From: an uncultured Desulfosoma sp.
GTDB lineage: Bacteria > Desulfobacterota > Syntrophobacteria > Syntrophobacterales > DSM-9756
Length of the DNA stretch: 64,000 nt
Assembly: GCA_937960435.1 (NCBI GenBank)
Contig: CALGPN010000016.1
Location: 1 to 64,000, forward strand
Direction: 5' to 3'
Below, one piece after another: positions 61,809 to 64,000 of this stretch; the stretch's first letter is position 1, and each line of letters opens with the position of its first letter. The notes under the pieces were generated by a model. It saw nothing but the letters and a program-made list of their open reading frames with translations, was not told the DNA's origin and ran no database searches. Made by a program: the position numbers and the translations under genes.

Positions 61809-62633
61809 GTGAGAACTTTTGAAAAGGAAGATCAGCGCTTGGAAGGGATCGGGTGGGTGCCGGATTCGGGCCCGTGTTCCGGGGCGTATGTCTTAAACGA
61901 GGGGCGTCTTCTCATCGACACGGGCAATATGGTGGGGCTTGTGGATGAGATCCGGGAAGTGGCCCCTTTGGAAAAATTGGAACACATCGCGCTCACCCAT
62001 ACCCATTTCGACCATGTGGGCGGGATGGCGGAAATTTTTCAAACCGTCGCCCCTCATGTGCTCATGCATCCCATGGCCCGGGAATATGCGCGGCTTTTGC
62101 GATCGCCCTTTCCGGAATTTTTTCAAAGCCTGGAAGAAGCCGGCAAGGTTTGTTACGTCCAAGACGGCGCGAAAATTCCCGGCACGGAGGTGCAGGTTTT
62201 TCACCTTCCCGGGCATACGGCGGGCGATCTTTGCTTTTATCTGCCGGAAGCCCAGGCTCTTTTCAGCGGCGATACGGTCCTTCCCCACCACGTGCGGTTC
62301 GCGGCCATTCTTTCCAAGCCTGACGAAATCTGCGGGGGGCGCATGAAAGACAAGGTGGAAAGCCTCCGGCGGCTCCTTCGGGTACCCGTCAAGCATCTTT
62401 TTCCGGGGCACGGGGAACCCGTACTGCACAAAGGGGCCCACCAGATCAAAATCGCCCTGTTGACGCTGTACCAAGCCCTTTATGAAAACCCCCCGGAAAA
62501 AGCTTGGCTTCTCATGGCGGAAGACTTGCTCGCAGCGAACCAGCCCGAAGAAGCGCACGAATGCGTCAAAAAGGCGCGCACCTTGGCTCCGAATTCCGAG
62601 GCGGTGGCCCTTTTCGGCGAAAAATTCCGTTAG
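61809..62633 (+). CDS. Metallo-beta-lactamase-fold hydrolase
   Basis: 274-residue MBL-fold protein with the THTHFDHVGG metal motif and later zinc ligands in LPGHTAGD, FSGDTV and FPGHGEP. About 70 C-terminal residues after the fold are helical and tetratricopeptide-like (AEDLLAANQPEEAHECVKKAR). No signal peptide. A GTG start at 61809, behind GGAGGG, fits best. The substrate is unknown; glyoxalase II-like or hydrolytic clean-up roles are typical of the fold. Confidence 0.83.
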   Translation: MRTFEKEDQRLEGIGWVPDSGPCSGAYVLNEGRLLIDTGNMVGLVDEIREVAPLEKLEHIALTHTHFDHVGGMAEIFQTVAPHVLMHPMAREYARLLRSPFPEFFQSLEEAGKVCYVQDGAKIPGTEVQVFHLPGHTAGDLCFYLPEAQALFSGDTVLPHHVRFAAILSKPDEICGGRMKDKVESLRRLLRVPVKHLFPGHGEPVLHKGAHQIKIALLTLYQALYENPPEKAWLLMAEDLLAANQPEEAHECVKKARTLAPNSEAVALFGEKFR

Positions 62634-62786
62634 TCATTCGGCATCTCTCTGGGAAAATCTCTCGATCGGGTGTTTTCCAGCCGGGCGGGGCGGCTGCCCG
62701 CAACAACGTCAGGCGGGTTTTGATCTGGGCAAAAACCCCTCTTGGGGCGGCGGCCCCCGAGCTGCCGAGTCTGCCGGGAAGAACTC

Positions 62787-63155
62787 CTAGCTGGTTCCTA
62801 GGAGCAAAACGATCTGGGTCTTTTCTTGATCCTTCGTCACGACCACGTGGATCATCTTGTCTCCTTTTTTCCAGTGGCCTTGAAAACCTTCCGTGTGAGT
62901 CATTTCCATCTGCGTTTCCCAGCCGGCTTTGCCGAGGGCTTCCTTATAATAGGCATAGGCTTTCTGGGCCGGATCCGTCGTGGTCAAGACAACATGGGAG
63001 CCTTGGGGGGTTTTCATGGCCATTTCCACCTGTGCGCCGGGGTATTGGGCGATGACACCCTTGAGATCCTCCGGGTAATCCACCTGCGCCAAGGCGGGGA
63101 CGAACGCCATCAAAACGGACAGCACGAGAAATACGGCCATAAGACGAGGGTTCAT
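62787..63155 (-). CDS. Small secreted protein, unknown
   Basis: 122-residue protein with a signal peptide (MNPRLMAVFLVLSVLMAFVPALA, likely cut after ALA) and a 99-residue mature part with alternating beta and helix pattern (VEMAMKTPQGSHVVLTTTD, YYKEALGKAGW, DKMIHVVV). The pattern is like small periplasmic proteins of unknown function. GGAGG is correctly placed before ATG 63155. Confidence 0.72.
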   Translation of the reverse strand: MNPRLMAVFLVLSVLMAFVPALAQVDYPEDLKGVIAQYPGAQVEMAMKTPQGSHVVLTTTDPAQKAYAYYKEALGKAGWETQMEMTHTEGFQGHWKKGDKMIHVVVTKDQEKTQIVLLLGTS

Positions 63156-63354
63156 GGGAGCCTCCTGATCAAAAGGGGATCAACGCATCACAGGCTTTTC
63201 GAAAGCGGTCTTGCCGAGACGGCGTCATCTTAAGATGATGCCATAAGGCGGGCAACGAAAAATTGGGCCTGGAATAGCCGCGTCGTGAAAACTTGATGAG
63301 AAAAAAACGGAGAAGTTGCTGGTTTCAAAGCGAGAATACGAGAGTAAAAGAGAT

Positions 63355-63376
63355 CACGGGGGCCGAGGCCCCCGTG
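63355..63376 (-). terminator. Hairpin downstream of katG
   Basis: CACGGGGGCC/GGCCCCCGTG, ten-base arms with a two-base gap, followed on the minus strand by TCTCTTTTAC. A second small GTGCCG/CGGCAC stem lies next to it. Probably the katG terminator. Confidence 0.55.
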
Positions 63377-63447
63377 CCGAGGCGGCGGCACGGCCTTAAG
63401 TGTTTGTGCCACCGCCTTCCTGTGAGCAACCGGAGGGCCGTATGAGA

Positions 63448-64000
<553 letters not shown>

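Overview
The window looks like chromosome of an anaerobic, GC-rich member of the Desulfobacterota (former Deltaproteobacteria), most like a Syntrophobacteraceae-type sulfate reducer or syntroph, perhaps thermophilic. The support is the CODH/acetyl-CoA synthase genes, a Tat-exported group 1 [NiFe] hydrogenase, pyruvate phosphate dikinase, a B12-dependent acyl-CoA mutase, paired class III CoA transferases, a hybrid-cluster protein and Gram-negative envelope genes (waaA, nucleotide sugars). I assigned this by gene content only; no rRNA or tRNA gene was seen.

Layout. 1-4.9 kb: Wood-Ljungdahl carbonyl branch (end of a CODH gene, acsB, acsC, acsE), closed by a strong terminator. 5.0-8.8 kb: ppdK and a CitE/malyl-CoA-lyase-like gene. 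8.9-12.9 kb: a GAF/PAS histidine kinase, an NtrC-type sigma-54 activator, then two matching palindromes, a consensus sigma-54 promoter and a pseudo-receiver gene. 13.2-17.3 kb: a promoter-borne small gene, hydrogenase small and large subunits, maturation protease and hypC. 17.3-21.5 kb: asnS, waaA, larB and an unknown gene. 21.5-24.7 kb (minus): a ThiW-type ECF transporter operon with an extra P-loop protein. 25-35.5 kb: glycosyltransferase and nucleotide-sugar genes, then an exported Fe/Mn superoxide dismutase. 35.8-39.4 kb: a GlnD homologue with a broken transferase motif and a J-domain protein. 39.4-42.7 kb (minus): meaB and a two-subunit B12 mutase whose active-site residues match isobutyryl-CoA mutase rather than methylmalonyl-CoA mutase. 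43.6-52.3 kb: sodium symporter, unknown membrane and periplasmic proteins, two class III CoA transferases, a cNMP/CBS/DUF294 protein and a DnaQ-type exonuclease. 52.4-55.9 kb: amino-acid ABC transporter and a universal stress protein. 56-64 kb: a short MetE-like protein, hcp, a radical SAM protein, a resolvase-like orphan, two Hsp20 genes, a metallo-beta-lactamase-fold protein, a small secreted protein and the 3' part of katG.

How it fits together. The acs genes, ppdK, the hydrogenase and possibly the short MetE serve one-carbon and energy metabolism. The 39-50 kb region reads as a short-chain carboxylic-acid module: uptake by a Na+ symporter, CoA transfer by a tandem class III pair, and carbon-skeleton rearrangement by a butyryl/isobutyryl-type mutase with its MeaB chaperone. 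This is inferred from the mutase residues and gene proximity. The best leads for something undescribed are the mutase identity and its surroundings, the sigma-54-controlled phosphomimetic receiver with its two candidate enhancers, the transferase-dead GlnD, and the P-loop protein in the thiamine-precursor ECF operon.
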